A stretch of 38,533 nt of DNA from Bacillota bacterium (GTDB lineage: Bacteria > Bacillota > Clostridia > Christensenellales > JAEXRW01): contig JAEXRW010000024.1 of assembly GCA_023454175.1 (NCBI GenBank), positions 1 to 38,533 on the forward strand, in the 5' to 3' direction. The notes beneath the pieces are model-generated. The model saw nothing but the letters and a program-made list of their open reading frames with translations. It had not been told where the DNA came from and did no database searches. This document shows positions 38,378 through 38,533 of this stretch, piece by piece. The position numbers were made by a program, and so were the translations under genes. The stretch's first letter is position 1, and every line of letters begins with the position of its first letter.

Positions 38378-38533
38378 ATGGGTCGGAAATGGACAGATAT
38401 CAAGTCGCTGGAACCAGAAATCATCCAGATGCGGAAGGAAGGACGGACACGGCGGGAAATAGCTGATGCACTGGGGCTGGAAAAGGGGCAGGTAAAGAAT
38501 TGGATCAGCCGGTATAATCGCCATCAAAAGGAC
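38378..38533 (+). CDS. IS3-family transposase OrfA, 5' part only
   Basis: 52 codons to the window end, no stop. M-G-R-K-W-T-D-I-K-S-L-E then E-I-I-Q-M-R-K-E-G-R-T-R-R-E-I-A-D-A and L-E-K-G-Q-V-K-N-W form the helix-turn-helix of IS3-family OrfA proteins, which bind the element ends. AGGAGG ends 9 nt before the ATG, but is locked in a hairpin. Catalytic OrfB would follow outside the window. Confidence 0.88.
   Translation, partial: MGRKWTDIKSLEPEIIQMRKEGRTRREIADALGLEKGQVKNWISRYNRHQKD

Larger units (their letters stand above)
38299..38533 (+). mobile_element. Left end of an IS3-family insertion sequence (truncated by the window end)
   Basis: Begins TGAACTGCACCCC, resembling the TG-ACTG-CCCC-type terminal repeats of IS3-family (IS150-like) elements, followed 79 nt later by an OrfA-type transposase gene. 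The right end and target duplication lie outside the window. Confidence 0.75.

Overview
The window looks like chromosomal DNA of a spore-forming member of the Clostridia (Bacillota). The support is a YtfJ/GerW-type spore protein next to its usual DUF2953 partner, a type III glutamine synthetase, an LPxTG-type surface protein, strong SD sequences and sigma-A promoters with 17-bp spacers. Most genes are moderately GC-rich with C/G-ending codons; a few islands (about 17.9-18.6, 21.2-22.4 and 24.3-26.8 kb) are visibly AT-richer. I cannot name a genus.

Left arm (138-11794, all minus strand): a paralogous signalling cluster. Transcription runs from a free lipoprotein (11794-10289), through a first repressor/antirepressor pair (BlaI-like 10079-9678, M56 peptidase 9681-7159), to a second pair (6787-6383, 6381-3838), then an OmpR-type response regulator, a HAMP histidine kinase and a second free lipoprotein. 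Both M56 proteins are fused, at a signal-peptide-like helix ending in A-C-Q-P-T-P, to what looks like the entire lipoprotein carried separately at each end of the cluster. The two BlaI promoters are both TTGACA-17-(-10) promoters carrying two copies of CTGTC-N10-AAGA, one over the -10 and one downstream. This is the strongest candidate for an undescribed system: protease-relayed envelope sensing in which sensor domain and free lipoprotein are the same module.

Middle (12132-22350): a MacB/FtsX-like ABC exporter operon with a candidate response-regulator box upstream, glnN on the plus strand behind a leader with an intrinsic terminator, an SRPBCC protein, a second two-component system (a plausible but unproven regulator of the exporter), the DUF2953-ytfJ sporulation pair and a GNAT acetyltransferase.

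Surface-protein and tRNA section (22424-26616): a BspA-like leucine-rich-repeat protein with a C-terminal LPSTG sorting signal, an intact tRNA-Ser(CGA), a 22-nt remnant of a second tRNA-Ser-like gene, and an AT-rich secreted Big_2/propeller-type protein.

Right arm (26848-38533): two small unknown proteins, tex, an ABC-F ATPase, a UDP-GlcNAc 2-epimerase, a D-2-hydroxyacid dehydrogenase, a divergent shikimate-dehydrogenase-like protein under a palindromic operator, a methyltransferase, an NAD-dependent epimerase, and the left end of an IS3-family element whose transposase SD lies inside a hairpin. These are mostly individually controlled housekeeping or metabolic genes.
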